NCBI GenBank assembly: GCA_964650405.1
Contig: CAZYTO010000002.1
Coordinates: forward strand, 5,546 to 69,545
Direction of reading: 5' to 3'
Length of the DNA stretch: 64,000 nucleotides
From: CAZYTO01 sp964650405
GTDB taxonomy: Bacteria; Acidobacteriota; Thermoanaerobaculia; Gp7-AA8
In this document: one piece after another, positions 1 to 8,559 of the stretch
How the letters are laid out: every line of letters begins with the position of its first letter
How positions within the stretch are numbered: the first letter of the stretch is position 1
Made by a program: the position numbers and the translations under genes
The notes under the pieces: model-generated
Told to the model about the DNA's origin: nothing
Databases searched by the model: none
What the model saw: the letters and a program-made list of their open reading frames with translations, nothing else

Positions 1-1
1 G

Positions 2-619
2 CGCCAGACGCCATGGGCTCTGTCTCTGCACCAGATCACGCCGACCTTCGGCCAGCCGGGCTCGCAGTTGCAGACGCTCCTGCTCAGCTATCCCGAGTTC
101 GGCGAAGCGCTCGACACCATGCGCAACGGCTGGCGCGTCAACAGCGTCATCCACGGCGACATGAAGTTCGACAACTGCCTGGCCGTCGAAGCCGGCGGCA
201 CGCGCACGCTGAAGATCATCGACTGGGAGCTGGCCGACCTCGGTGACGAGCTGTGGGACGTGGCCGGCATCGTCCAGAACTACCTCTTCTGGTCCGCAGT
301 CTCGGCGCAAGCCACGGCCGACGGCGCCTGGAGCGTCGGCATGCCGTTCGAGACGCTCCTGCCCGCCATGCGCACGTTCTGGAATGCGTGGGTCGCCGCG
401 CGGGAGCTGCCGGACGCCGAGGCGGGAGTCTCGCTCGAGCGGTGCGCCTCGTATGCCGCGGCGCGGCTGCTCCAGAGCACGATGGAGATGCTCATGGTGT
501 CGCCGGCCATGTCGCAGCAGGTCGCGCTCCTGCTGCAGACGAGCCTCAACGTCCTGCGCAGTCCGGGCGCGACGGCGCGGATGATCGCAGCCGGCACGGA
601 GGCCGGTGCGCATGCCTGA
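2..619 (+). CDS. APH-type kinase-like protein (5' partial), putative class V lanthipeptide kinase
   Basis: The frame is open to the left edge, so the N-terminus is missing. The visible part is the C-terminal lobe of an aminoglycoside-phosphotransferase/choline-kinase fold: the catalytic loop HGDMKFDN (HGDxxxxN) and the metal-binding stretch IIDWE, followed by a helical C-terminus. Its last 8 bases overlap the start of the HopA1-family gene, which in turn overlaps a LanC-like gene, so the three are probably translationally coupled. In class V lanthipeptide systems an APH-like kinase phosphorylates Ser/Thr of the precursor before a HopA1-type protein eliminates phosphate. That role is inferred from neighbours. 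Alone, the fragment could be any small-molecule kinase. Confidence 0.8.
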   Translation, partial: RQTPWALSLHQITPTFGQPGSQLQTLLLSYPEFGEALDTMRNGWRVNSVIHGDMKFDNCLAVEAGGTRTLKIIDWELADLGDELWDVAGIVQNYLFWSAVSAQATADGAWSVGMPFETLLPAMRTFWNAWVAARELPDAEAGVSLERCASYAAARLLQSTMEMLMVSPAMSQQVALLLQTSLNVLRSPGATARMIAAGTEAGAHA

Positions 620-1595
620 GACGGCCTGCGTCGACGAGATCCGCCAGGCGCTCGGCTCGGTGGTGATCCGCTCGCCGGGAGAGCTCCTCATCGACGGAGA
701 GCTCTGCCGCGTTCCTGACCCGATCGTGCTGTTCCAGATGAACGCGGCGGCCTTCGCCTCGTCGCCGATGCTGGCCCTCCTGCAGACCCAGATGTATGCG
801 CGCCTCTACGGGCGCAATGCCGCGCCGACGACTCCCGGCGAAGACCTCACGCCCGTGCTCACCGCCGCAAATCGCGGCCGGGAGCGGTGGGAAGAGGGAT
901 GGATCGTCAGCAGCGGTGTGGCGGGGGGGATGCTCACCGCCACGCGTGACGACCTCACCACGAACCTACTGCCCTCGCAATACGTGATGCCTGCCGGCGG
1001 GACCGTCACGCCGGGAACGAGCCTCACGGTGCTCATCGCGAAGGAGGCGCCTGGGTGGCAGCCCGGCTTCTACTACGCCCTCAGCGAGGTCCCCATCGAC
1101 GTACGCGATGAATCGCGCATGATGCGCATCTACTGGCACATCACCGAGGAGGGCGCGCCGAAGCTCGTGACGGCGGTGTCGGAGGTGCTGAACGCCTTCC
1201 GCATCCCGTTCCGCTTCAAGGTGCTCAACCAGCGGGGACTCTTCGGCCGGGCCGACGCGGCGGTGATCTTCACGGCGCGGCGCTGGTACGGCATCGTGCG
1301 GGAGCTGCTGCCGCGCATCCTCGAACGCGTGGCGGACTCGCTGCTCGACGCGACGCCGCTCATGGCTTGCCGCATCGCTCCCGGCGTTGCGCTGGCCGAA
1401 GACCCCGGTATGGCCGGCGACAGCTTCGGCACGCATCGCACGCGGCTTCTGGCCCTCGCCGTCTGGAACAGCTACACGAAGGGCTTGCAGGACGTCGAGG
1501 CGCGGATGGGGGCGCTGGAGGAGATCTTCCGCGCCAGCGGTCTCCGCGTGGACAAGCCGTACCTCAATCCCGGATCGGCGGATCTTTATGCGTGA
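612..1595 (+). CDS. HopA1-family protein, putative class V lanthipeptide lyase
   Basis: A 327-residue protein. The start is the ATG at 612; a GTG two codons upstream is possible. The C-terminal half carries HopA1-family hallmarks: IPFRFKVLN, a RADAAVIF stretch, LAEDPGMAGDSFGTHR and a terminal PYLNPGS. HopA1 is a type III effector family. Stand-alone bacterial homologues act as the phospho-Ser/Thr lyase (LxmY/TvaD type) of class V lanthipeptide and thioamitide pathways. No secretion signal is visible. The gene overlaps the upstream kinase gene by 8 bp and the downstream LanC-like gene by 8 bp. That tight coupling argues for a modification enzyme and against an effector. The family call is good; the reaction is inferred. 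Confidence 0.85.
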   Translation: MPETACVDEIRQALGSVVIRSPGELLIDGELCRVPDPIVLFQMNAAAFASSPMLALLQTQMYARLYGRNAAPTTPGEDLTPVLTAANRGRERWEEGWIVSSGVAGGMLTATRDDLTTNLLPSQYVMPAGGTVTPGTSLTVLIAKEAPGWQPGFYYALSEVPIDVRDESRMMRIYWHITEEGAPKLVTAVSEVLNAFRIPFRFKVLNQRGLFGRADAAVIFTARRWYGIVRELLPRILERVADSLLDATPLMACRIAPGVALAEDPGMAGDSFGTHRTRLLALAVWNSYTKGLQDVEARMGALEEIFRASGLRVDKPYLNPGSADLYA

Positions 1596-2829
1596 GCTCT
1601 ACGGCGACGTCGCCCAGCGCATCGCCGCGGCGCTCTGCCGCGATGCCATCCGCAACGGCGACCACTGCAACTGGCTCGGCGACTCGATGGAGAGTCTCGA
1701 CGGCCGCATGGTGAGCGTCCATCGGTCGTTCGGCGGAGATCTGTACGCCGGCACGTCGGGCATCGCCCTGTTTCTCGCCGAGGCGGACCGGTTCCGCCCC
1801 GATCCTCTCTTCCGCCGGACGGCACGCGCCGCCATCGAGCACGCCCTGCATCGGGCGGACGCGATCGCGCCCGACCTGCGCGCCGGCTTCTACACCGGAG
1901 GCACCGGCATCGGCTTCGCCGCCGCGCGGATCGGCGAGCTGTTCGACGATGCGACGCTCGTCGAGCGCGGGCTGGCACTTTTCGAGAGCGCCTCGGCCAT
2001 CGATGAGAACGCGCGCCTCGACCTGCTGGCCGGCGTGGCCGGGATCATCGGACCGCTGCTTGTGCTGCATGCGAAATACCGGCGTGACTGGATGCACGAG
2101 CGCGCGCTCCGGGCCGGCGACGTGCTGCTCGGCCGGGCCCGGACTTCGCCGCAGGGCGTGTCCTGGAACGTGCTCGACGAGCAGTGGACGACGGCCGACC
2201 TCACGGGCTACTCGCACGGAACGGCGGGAATCGCGCTGGCCCTGTTCGAGCTCGCGCATGCCACGGGCGAGCAGCGGTTCGTCGCGGCGGTGGAGGGGGC
2301 GCTTCAGTACGAGCGGGCATGCTTCTCCCCGCAGCAGCAGAACTGGCCCGACTTCCGCCGCACCAGCGCGGGCTCGGCCAGCTCCGTGGGCTACTCGCTG
2401 GGCTGGTGTCACGGCGCGCCGGGCATCGGCCTGAGCCGGCTGCGTCTCTACAAACTCGCACCGCGGCCGGACCTCTTCGAAGACGCGGCGGCCGCCCTGC
2501 GTGGAACCTACACGCCGCTGGCCACGCTGACCCCGACGGCGATGTTCGCGCTCTGCCACGGCGCGGCGGGGAACGCCGAATTGTTCCTCGAAGCAGGAGC
2601 GGTCTTCGGCGACTCCGGCTACACGGACATCGCCGAGGCCATCGGCCGGCAGGGCATCGAGCGCTATGACGAGCCGCGGAGACCGTGGCCTTCGGGTGTG
2701 ACCGCCGGCGGCCAGACGCCCGGCCTGATGCTGGGACTGGCCGGCATCGGCTACTTCTACCTCCGCCTGCTCGCATATGCCGACGTGCCGTCGGTGCTCG
2801 TGGTGGCGCCGGCGCGAACGCTATCGTGA
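1588..2829 (+). CDS. LanC-like lanthionine cyclase
   Basis: A 413-residue protein. I chose ATG 1588, which overlaps the previous stop in ATGCGTGA; the frame is open further upstream but only inside the previous gene. The protein has the repeated GxxG turns of the LanC alpha/alpha toroid (FYTGGTGIG, LLAGVAGI, YSHGTAGIA, WCHGAPGIG, LCHGAAGN, LGLAGIG). All three zinc ligands are present: Cys274 in WCHG, and Cys323-His324 in LCHG. Their spacing resembles NisC. LanC enzymes activate Cys thiols to add to dehydro-amino acids and form (methyl)lanthionine. With the kinase and HopA1 genes it would complete a three-protein lanthipeptide synthetase. No precursor gene is visible inside the window. Confidence 0.9.
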   Translation: MRELYGDVAQRIAAALCRDAIRNGDHCNWLGDSMESLDGRMVSVHRSFGGDLYAGTSGIALFLAEADRFRPDPLFRRTARAAIEHALHRADAIAPDLRAGFYTGGTGIGFAAARIGELFDDATLVERGLALFESASAIDENARLDLLAGVAGIIGPLLVLHAKYRRDWMHERALRAGDVLLGRARTSPQGVSWNVLDEQWTTADLTGYSHGTAGIALALFELAHATGEQRFVAAVEGALQYERACFSPQQQNWPDFRRTSAGSASSVGYSLGWCHGAPGIGLSRLRLYKLAPRPDLFEDAAAALRGTYTPLATLTPTAMFALCHGAAGNAELFLEAGAVFGDSGYTDIAEAIGRQGIERYDEPRRPWPSGVTAGGQTPGLMLGLAGIGYFYLRLLAYADVPSVLVVAPARTLS

Positions 2830-2841
2830 TATCATCCCGTC

Positions 2842-3090
2842 ATGGCGCAACTCGTAGTTCGACAGTTGGATGATGCCGTCAAGGATAAGCTGCAGCGTAG
2901 GGCTCGCCGTCACGGTCGCAGCACGGAGGAAGAGGTCCGCGAGATTCTTCGCAATGCAGTCAGGAGCGAAGAGAACATCCGCGAGCCCCTCGGCTCTCGC
3001 ATCGCTGCTCGTTTCCGTCGCATCGGCCTGCATGAAGATATCCCCGAGTTGCGCGGTCATTCTGTAGAGCCCGCGGTGTTTGAGCCGTGA
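2842..3090 (+). CDS. FitA/VapB-type ribbon-helix-helix antitoxin
   Basis: An 82-residue protein. The N-terminus (MAQLVVRQLDD...) is a typical beta strand of a ribbon-helix-helix DNA-binding domain, followed by helices with the RRARRHGRSTEEEVREIL pattern of FitA-like antitoxins. The C-terminal tail would wrap its toxin. The gene starts 12 bp after the LanC-like stop and overlaps the next gene (a PIN toxin) in GTGA, which is the usual antitoxin-toxin arrangement. Such pairs normally autorepress. I see no clear operator in the short leader, so it may be transcribed from within or upstream of the LanC-like gene. Confidence 0.85.
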   Translation: MAQLVVRQLDDAVKDKLQRRARRHGRSTEEEVREILRNAVRSEENIREPLGSRIAARFRRIGLHEDIPELRGHSVEPAVFEP

Positions 3091-3506
3091 TCCTTCTCGA
3101 CACGAATGTGCTATCGGCTCTCATGCGCGCCAACCTGGACGCGGACGTCGTGGCATGGCTCGATACGCAGCCGGCGGAATCCATCTGGACGACGTCGATT
3201 ACCGTTTTCGAAGTGCGCTTCGGACTGGAGCGTCTCGCCTCGGGACGACGGCGGAAATCGCTGGAGGAGGCATTCGATCGAGTGCTCGCGGAAGACTTCG
3301 AGGATCGTGTCGTGCCTTTCGACGAAGCAGCCGCCCAATCCGCGGGGCGAATCGCAGCGGAACGGCGAAGACTAGGGCGGCCCGTCGAAATTCGGGACGT
3401 GCAGATTGCCGGTATCGCACTCGCACGCCGTGCGACGATCGCTACGCGTAACGTTCGTCACTTCCAGGGACTCGGGCCTGCCGTAGTTGATCCCTGGTCC
3501 GCGTGA
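3087..3506 (+). CDS. FitB/VapC-type PIN-domain toxin ribonuclease
   Basis: A 139-residue PIN protein with a GTG start that overlaps the antitoxin stop. It has the acidic PIN residues: Asp5 in LLDTNVLS, Glu in VFEVRFG, and Asp in EIRDVQIAGIA. The last motif reads ATRNVRHF, as is common in FitB relatives. PIN toxins are Mg-dependent endoribonucleases that often cut tRNA. Length and organisation match type II VapBC/FitAB modules. The target RNA cannot be read from sequence. Confidence 0.9.
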   Translation: MILLDTNVLSALMRANLDADVVAWLDTQPAESIWTTSITVFEVRFGLERLASGRRRKSLEEAFDRVLAEDFEDRVVPFDEAAAQSAGRIAAERRRLGRPVEIRDVQIAGIALARRATIATRNVRHFQGLGPAVVDPWSA

Positions 3507-3564
3507 ATGCGCGGCACTCCGCCGCGGGAATATCGCGCTTTTCGCACGGTTCGGGTTGACCGCC

Positions 3565-3855
3565 ATGGAAGAACAGCAGCCGACACTTCGCATCGTCCTC
3601 GACGACGTCACCGCGCAGGGGCAGTACATCAACTTCGCGAACATCATCCATTCGCCGAGCGAGTTCGTGATCGACCTCGGCCGGATCGTGCCGGGACAGA
3701 CGGACGTGAAGATCTACAGCCGCGTGATCATGGCACCGCTGCACGCGAAACAGCTCCTCGAAGCACTCGCCCACAACATCAGCCTCTTCGAGGAGAAGTT
3801 CGGCGAGATCCGCCTCGATCCGGGTGCCGCGGCGCCGAGCGAGCAGTCGAACTGA
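3565..3855 (+). CDS. DUF3467-family protein
   Basis: A 96-residue protein. I chose ATG 3565 (MEEQQPTLRIV) because DUF3467 proteins begin close to the first strand; the frame is open 26 codons further upstream without similarity. The core matches the family: QYINFANIIHSPSEFVIDLGRI, then SRVIMAPLHAKQLLEALAHNISLFEEKFGEI. The family is widespread and small, with unknown function. No signal peptide or membrane segment is seen. A heptad-repeat region follows the stop directly. Confidence 0.8.
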   Translation: MEEQQPTLRIVLDDVTAQGQYINFANIIHSPSEFVIDLGRIVPGQTDVKIYSRVIMAPLHAKQLLEALAHNISLFEEKFGEIRLDPGAAAPSEQSN

Positions 3856-3858
3856 ATT

Positions 3859-3990
3859 CGTTGTCCGTTGTCCGTTGCTCGTTGTTCGTGGGTCCGTTTC
3901 AGGATCACGACGTGAGCCAGCTTTGACGCGCCGACCACGAACCACGAATCAACGCCAAACGAGCGACGAACAACGAACAACGAACAGCGA
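3859..3990. repeat. Heptanucleotide repeat arms (CGTTGTC / GAACAAC)
   Basis: The spacer between the DUF3467 gene and trmFO has two opposed runs of degenerate 7-nt units. The left run (about 3859-3892) has units CGTTGTC, CGTTGTC, CGTTGCT, CGTTGTT. The right run (about 3934-3990) has GAACCAC and then GAGCGAC, GAACAAC, GAACAAC, GAACAGC, ending at the trmFO start codon. The arms are roughly complementary and could pair as a hairpin. It belongs to a class of heptad repeats seen repeatedly in this window. Confidence 0.75.
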
Positions 3991-3991
3991 A

Positions 3992-5296
3992 ATGCGAGTC
4001 AAGATCATCGGCGCCGGTTTGGCCGGCTCGGAATGCGCGTTCGGGCTGGCGCGGCGCGGGCATCGCGTCGAGCTGCACGAGATGCGGCCGGTGAAGACCA
4101 CGCCCGCGCACCAGACCACGAACCTTGCGGAGCTGGTCTGCTCGAATTCGTTCCGCTCCAGCGCGGCCGCGAACGCCGTAGGCCTGCTGAAGGCGGAGAT
4201 GAAGCTGATGCAGTCGCTGGTCATTCGCTGCGGGGAGGCGGCGCGGGTGCCGGCGGGCGATGCCTTCGCCGTGGACCGCGAGCGCTTCTCGGCCGCCGTG
4301 ACCGAGGCCATCGGGAACGAGCCGAACATCACACTGCGGCGCGACGAGGTGACGAACCTCGACCGCGGCCATGCGGACTTTCTCGTCGGGGCGACCGGGC
4401 CGCTCACGTCGCAGCCGCTTTTCGAAGCGATCAACGAGTTCCTCGGCCGCGACGGTCTGTACTTCTACGACGCCATCGCCCCGATTCTGGCCGCCGACTC
4501 GCTCGATCTCTCGAAGCTCTACTGGAAGTCGCGTTATGGCAAGGGAGACGGCAGCGATTACCTCAATGCAGCCATGACCCAGGAGCAGTACGAGGCTTTC
4601 GTGGCCGCGCTCCTCGGTGCGGAGCTCTATCCGCTGCACGACTTCGAGCAGGCAGTGCACTTCGAAGGCTGCCTGCCGGTGGAAGAGATCGCCTCGCGCG
4701 GCATCGAGACGCTGCGCTTCGGTCCCATGAAGCCGGTCGGGCTCGAGCACCCCGTCACGGGCGAGCGCCCGCACGCCGTCGTGCAGCTCCGCAAGGAAGA
4801 CCTGTCGGACGAGTACTTCAACCTCGTCGGGTTCCAGACCAAGATGAAGGTCCCCGAACAGAAGCGCGTCATCCGGATGATTCCGGGCCTGGAGCAGGCC
4901 GAGCTGGCGCGCTTCGGTTCCATGCACCGCAATACCTTCATCAATGGGCCGCGGCACCTGCGCAACACGTTCCAGACGAAGCGCGACGAGCGGATCTTCT
5001 TCGCCGGCCAGATCACGGGCGTGGAAGGCTATGTCGAGTCGAGTGCCGTCGGACTGCTCGTGGCGCGCTACATTGATGAGCTCTCCCGTCACGGCGCCGC
5101 TCACCCCCTGCCGTACCACACGGCCCTCGGTGCGCTCGGCCGTCACGTGGCGGAGTCGTCGCCCGACCGCTATCAGCCCTCGAACGTGACATGGGCGATG
5201 ATCGAAGACGTCGTCGGCCGGGTGAAGAAGATCGAGAAGCGCGAGCGCCAGGCGGCCAAGGCGCTGGACGCGATCGGTCTGCTCGGAACGCGGTAA
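3992..5296 (+). CDS. trmFO: TrmFO, folate/FAD-dependent tRNA (m5U54) methyltransferase
   Basis: A 434-residue protein. I chose ATG 3992 because it immediately precedes the FAD-binding Rossmann motif GAGLAG (residues 7-12); an open frame further upstream is repeat DNA. TrmFO hallmarks are NSFRSS, GCLPVEEIA, FINGPRHL and FAGQITGVEGYVES. The enzyme uses methylenetetrahydrofolate and FADH2 to methylate U54 in the tRNA T-loop, in place of SAM-dependent TrmA. Length is normal for the family. The gene is convergent with the ywiC-like gene. Confidence 0.96.
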   Translation: MRVKIIGAGLAGSECAFGLARRGHRVELHEMRPVKTTPAHQTTNLAELVCSNSFRSSAAANAVGLLKAEMKLMQSLVIRCGEAARVPAGDAFAVDRERFSAAVTEAIGNEPNITLRRDEVTNLDRGHADFLVGATGPLTSQPLFEAINEFLGRDGLYFYDAIAPILAADSLDLSKLYWKSRYGKGDGSDYLNAAMTQEQYEAFVAALLGAELYPLHDFEQAVHFEGCLPVEEIASRGIETLRFGPMKPVGLEHPVTGERPHAVVQLRKEDLSDEYFNLVGFQTKMKVPEQKRVIRMIPGLEQAELARFGSMHRNTFINGPRHLRNTFQTKRDERIFFAGQITGVEGYVESSAVGLLVARYIDELSRHGAAHPLPYHTALGALGRHVAESSPDRYQPSNVTWAMIEDVVGRVKKIEKRERQAAKALDAIGLLGTR

Positions 5297-5316
5297 AGAC
5301 GGCCGGGCGCGACCGG

Positions 5317-6105
5317 TCACGCCGCGAACGACACCACGGCCAGCGCGCCGTAGGCGATCTCGCGCCACCCGATCGTCTTCGCCAGCGGTGCCTCGTGCGT
5401 CGCTCCCCACACGGCGCGCGCGAAGAGCACGACGCAGGCCGCGACGGCGGGCGGCGAGGCGATGGCGATTGCGATGCCGATGGCCGCCGCGTGGAGCCCG
5501 AGCGACAGAACTTTCGAGCCGCGGCCGAGCAGCGAGCGGACGAAGAGAATCGACGGGATGCTGCGCAAGAGGATGAGCGTCATCGCCGTTGCGGCGATGG
5601 GCAGCGACCGCCCGGCCGCGAGCGGAATGGCCGCGGCGATGCTGGCCATGGCCACGGCGCCGGCGATCTCCGGAACCGCGCCGCGGCTGCAGTTCCGCGC
5701 GTCGTACACGAGCATCAGCACCGCGAGTGGGGAGACGGCTGCGAACGGGATCACGAAGCGCCAGTCTCCCCTCGCCAGCGCCGCCATGAAGCTGAGCGCC
5801 GCGAGCGCCGCGTAGGTGGCCGCGAAGAGTCGGCACCAGGACGTCCGCGGGTAGGAGTGCCTGCGAAGTGCGTCCTGCAAGGCCAGCTTGAGGGGCTGGC
5901 GGGCCAGGAAGGCAAAGAGCGTGGCAAGGGCGATCATCACGCCAGCCATCGACGACGCCACGAGCAGGCCGAGGGCGACCGGCTCGAGCAGGATCCCCCA
6001 GCCTCCGTGCTCCGAGGGGAGCGCGAGCGGCCGGAGCTTCAGCGACTCACTGCGCGCAAAGGCTTCCACGGCGGCCTTCTCCCTGGTCCTGGTTCGGATG
6101 TTCAT
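5317..6105 (-). CDS. YwiC-like integral membrane protein
   Basis: A 262-residue protein with about eight hydrophobic segments. The conserved N-terminal motif LPSEHGGWGILLEP is typical of the YwiC family (YwiC of Bacillus has LPKEHGAW). In Bacillus ywiC lies beside fnr and the nitrate genes. Here it is divergent from a Crp/Fnr-family gene across 74 bp, which supports a regulatory link. Function is unknown, and a transport or prenyltransferase-like role is only a guess. Confidence 0.8.
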   Translation of the reverse strand: MNIRTRTREKAAVEAFARSESLKLRPLALPSEHGGWGILLEPVALGLLVASSMAGVMIALATLFAFLARQPLKLALQDALRRHSYPRTSWCRLFAATYAALAALSFMAALARGDWRFVIPFAAVSPLAVLMLVYDARNCSRGAVPEIAGAVAMASIAAAIPLAAGRSLPIAATAMTLILLRSIPSILFVRSLLGRGSKVLSLGLHAAAIGIAIAIASPPAVAACVVLFARAVWGATHEAPLAKTIGWREIAYGALAVVSFAA

Positions 6106-6139
6106 CTCGGTCTTTCACGCTCGAATCTAGAAGCGGAGG

Positions 6140-6155
6140 TCATGGCGAGCCATGA
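6140..6155. promoter_or_regulatory. Perfect palindrome in ywiC-crp divergent spacer, candidate Crp/Fnr operator
   Basis: TCATGGC-GA-GCCATGA is a perfect 7-bp inverted repeat with a 2-bp centre, lying between the divergent ywiC-like and Crp/Fnr-family genes. It can be read as TCATG-N6-CATGA, the half-site geometry of Crp/Fnr dimers. It is a candidate site for autoregulation and ywiC control. No match to a studied consensus is claimed. Confidence 0.45.
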
Positions 6156-6179
6156 TTTCTGTCATAAGCTCCCGCAGAA

Positions 6180-6863
6180 ATGGCCATCGCGCCGGTCATT
6201 CCGTTCAACGCGATTCCGATCTTCGCCACGTTGCGGAAGGAAGACCGCGACGCCCTCATCCCGCTCTGCCGGCTGCGGGCGTACGAGAAGGGCGACGTCA
6301 TCTTTCAGGAGGGGGATCCCGCCGATCGAATCCACTTCATCGTCACCGGCCGCGTGAAGATCGTGAAGGCCGCTGGCGCCCGCGACGTGATCATCGAGAT
6401 CCTCGGCGACGGCGAACCGGTGGGGGCCGTGGCGGTGTTCGAGCGCCGGCCCTTCCCTGCCGCCGCAGTGGCCATCGAGCCGTCCAGCATCCTCTCCATT
6501 CCGGAGCGGGAGTTCTTCGTCCTCCTCGAGACCCGGCCCGAGATGACCCGCCACCTGCTGTCCGGCTTGACGCTGCGCCTCATCCAGCTCAACAAGCGCC
6601 TGGCGGACATGACCGGCTCCGCCGAGCACCGCGCCGCGCGTCTGTTTCTCACCCTCGCCGACCGCGCCGGTGTCCCGCGCGAGCGGGGAACCTTCATCCC
6701 CCTCCCCATCTCCCGCCAGGAGATCGCCGATCTGATCGGGACGACCCTCGAGACCGCCATCCGCCTCATGAGCCGCTGGCAGAAAGACGAGCTCGTGCTG
6801 ACCGAGAAGACCGGATTCGTCATTCCGAGCACCGAAGCGTTGCGGAATGTGGCGGCCGAGTAG
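6180..6863 (+). CDS. Crp/Fnr-family transcriptional regulator
   Basis: A 227-residue protein. It has an N-terminal cyclic-nucleotide-binding-type beta barrel (GDVIFQEGDPADRIHFIVTG, around residues 38-58), a long dimer helix, and a C-terminal winged helix with ISRQEIADLIGTTLETAIRLMSRW, the Crp/Fnr recognition pattern. The N-terminal cysteine cluster that holds the Fnr Fe-S centre is absent; only one Cys is seen near residue 29. It is therefore not an oxygen-sensing Fnr of the E. coli type. It is divergent from a ywiC-like gene, with a palindrome between. The ligand is unknown. Confidence 0.93.
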   Translation: MAIAPVIPFNAIPIFATLRKEDRDALIPLCRLRAYEKGDVIFQEGDPADRIHFIVTGRVKIVKAAGARDVIIEILGDGEPVGAVAVFERRPFPAAAVAIEPSSILSIPEREFFVLLETRPEMTRHLLSGLTLRLIQLNKRLADMTGSAEHRAARLFLTLADRAGVPRERGTFIPLPISRQEIADLIGTTLETAIRLMSRWQKDELVLTEKTGFVIPSTEALRNVAAE

Positions 6864-7421
6864 ATAGGCGTCCGGAGCGCCAGTTTCCCAGCCGGCTTGG
6901 CCCAGCGGCATCCTGGCGCCCGGACGCGCAACACTGCCGCATCGTGAAACCGAGCCCGGCCGTGCGAAACCCGTAAAGTTTGTGAGGAGCCTGACCGGGA
7001 CCTGCCTATTCGGACGGGGCTTCGGGAAGGTACCCGGGTCTAACTTGTTATGGTTTAGCTCCGGGCGATACCGGCGTGCCGCTGCCTGGCAATTACGGAC
7101 TCGGGGCCATTCGGCAATTCACGGCGCCGCCTCAACCGACCAGAAGGGGCGGAGCATCCGGACTCGTTGTCCCATCCGTCTGCCGGTGCAGACCAAATCA
7201 CGGCTCGTCGCTGAATGGAGCGCCCTCGATTGGTTGTCTCCGGGCTCGATTCTCTCAACGGTTCTCTCAACAGGGGGAGGCGAGTTGAGGGAAACGAGGG
7301 TCCGAATGTCGATCTACGGGTTGTAGAAACGACGATAAGAGGGCGGCGTATCCAAACCGCTCGTTTTTCGTAACGTCACTCCAGTCTCTCTGTCGGGCAG
7401 TATGTTGCGAGGTCGGATGCG
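6864..7421. other. Intergenic region without a recognisable gene
   Basis: The 558-bp spacer between the Crp/Fnr gene and the RND adaptor gene has no ORF with a recognisable product in any frame. It is somewhat less GC-rich near its right end, where the efflux promoter should lie. I see no convincing terminator, riboswitch or repeat. A decayed gene or long leader is possible. Confidence 0.5.
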
Positions 7422-8552
7422 ATGAAAACTAAGAATCTGTTTGTCACACTGGCGATCGTGGTCGTGTTCATCGCGGCCATCGCCTCCTTCAAGATCTTCC
7501 AGATCAAGGCCGCCATGGCCCAGCAGATGTCGTTTCAGCCGCCCCCCGAGGCGGTGACGACGGTCGTAGCGAGAGAGGAGGAGTGGAACAGCTCCCTCCA
7601 CGCCATCGGCACGGTCGAGGCCGTCAACGGCGTCACTGTCAGCGCGGACCTTCCGGGGATCGTCCACGAGATCCTCTTCGACTCCGGCCGCTCCGTTGAA
7701 AAGGGCGACGTCCTGGTCCGGCTCGATACGCGGGAAGAGACGGCGCAGCTCACCGCCGCCGAAGCGCAGCGCGAGGCGTCGCGCCTCGACCTCGTGCGCA
7801 CGGAAGCCATGCTGGCCAACGGCGTCGCGCCGAAAGCGACGTACGACAGCATCGCCGCGCAATACAAGCAGGCCGACGCCCATGTGGGCGAGATCAAGGC
7901 AACGATCGAGCGCAAGACCATCCATGCACCGTTCAGCGGCGTGCTCGGCATCCGGCAGGTCAACGTCGGCCAGTACCTCGCCGGCGGCGCGCCCATCGTG
8001 TCGCTCCAGGCCCTCCGTCCCGCGTACGTCAACTTCAACGTCCCGCAGCAGCAGCTCGGGCACCTGGCCACCGGCTCGACCGTCGAAGTGACCTCCGATG
8101 CCCTGCCGGCCAGCGAAAAGGGACGTGTCACGGCGCTCGACTCGATCGTGGATGTAGCGACCCGCAACATCCGCGTCCAGGCGGAATTCGGGAACGCTTC
8201 GGGCAGGCTTCGCCCCGGCATGTTCGTCGAGACGCAGCTCGCCCAGGGAGCGCGGCAGTCCGTCATTCCGCTGCCCGCCTCCGCCATCAGCTACGCCCCG
8301 TTCGGCGACTCCGTGTTCATCGTCGAGCAGGTCAGCGATCCGAAGACGCACAAGACCTATCGCGGCGTGCGCCAGCAGTTCGTGAAGCTGGGCGGCGCGC
8401 GCGGCGACCAGGTCGCCGTCCTGACCGGAGTGAAGCCGGGTGAGGAGATCGTCACGTCCGGCGTGTTCAAACTGCGCCCGGGTGCGGCGGTCGACGTCAA
8501 CAACACCGTCACGCCGTCCAACAGCACGTCCCCGAAACCGGAAGACAGCTAG
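7422..8552 (+). CDS. RND efflux periplasmic adaptor (HlyD/MexE/MdtA family)
   Basis: A 376-residue membrane fusion protein. An N-terminal membrane anchor (residues about 4-24) is followed by the barrel-sandwich strand ...IGTVEAVNGVTVSADLPGIV, a short alpha-hairpin around residues 100-165, the second lipoyl half (HAPFSGVLGIRQVNVGQYL), and a beta-barrel/membrane-proximal domain. It bridges the inner-membrane pump encoded 80 bp downstream to an outer-membrane channel. No TolC-like gene is in the window. The substrate is unknown. Confidence 0.94.
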   Translation: MKTKNLFVTLAIVVVFIAAIASFKIFQIKAAMAQQMSFQPPPEAVTTVVAREEEWNSSLHAIGTVEAVNGVTVSADLPGIVHEILFDSGRSVEKGDVLVRLDTREETAQLTAAEAQREASRLDLVRTEAMLANGVAPKATYDSIAAQYKQADAHVGEIKATIERKTIHAPFSGVLGIRQVNVGQYLAGGAPIVSLQALRPAYVNFNVPQQQLGHLATGSTVEVTSDALPASEKGRVTALDSIVDVATRNIRVQAEFGNASGRLRPGMFVETQLAQGARQSVIPLPASAISYAPFGDSVFIVEQVSDPKTHKTYRGVRQQFVKLGGARGDQVAVLTGVKPGEEIVTSGVFKLRPGAAVDVNNTVTPSNSTSPKPEDS

Positions 8553-8559
8553 TCAATAC

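Noticed and set aside
3905..5836. 643-codon frame antisense to trmFO and ywiC
   Set aside because: Spans two real genes in antisense; no domain.
6180..6863. Oxygen-sensing Fnr
   Set aside because: The N-terminal cysteine cluster is missing; kept only as Crp/Fnr family.
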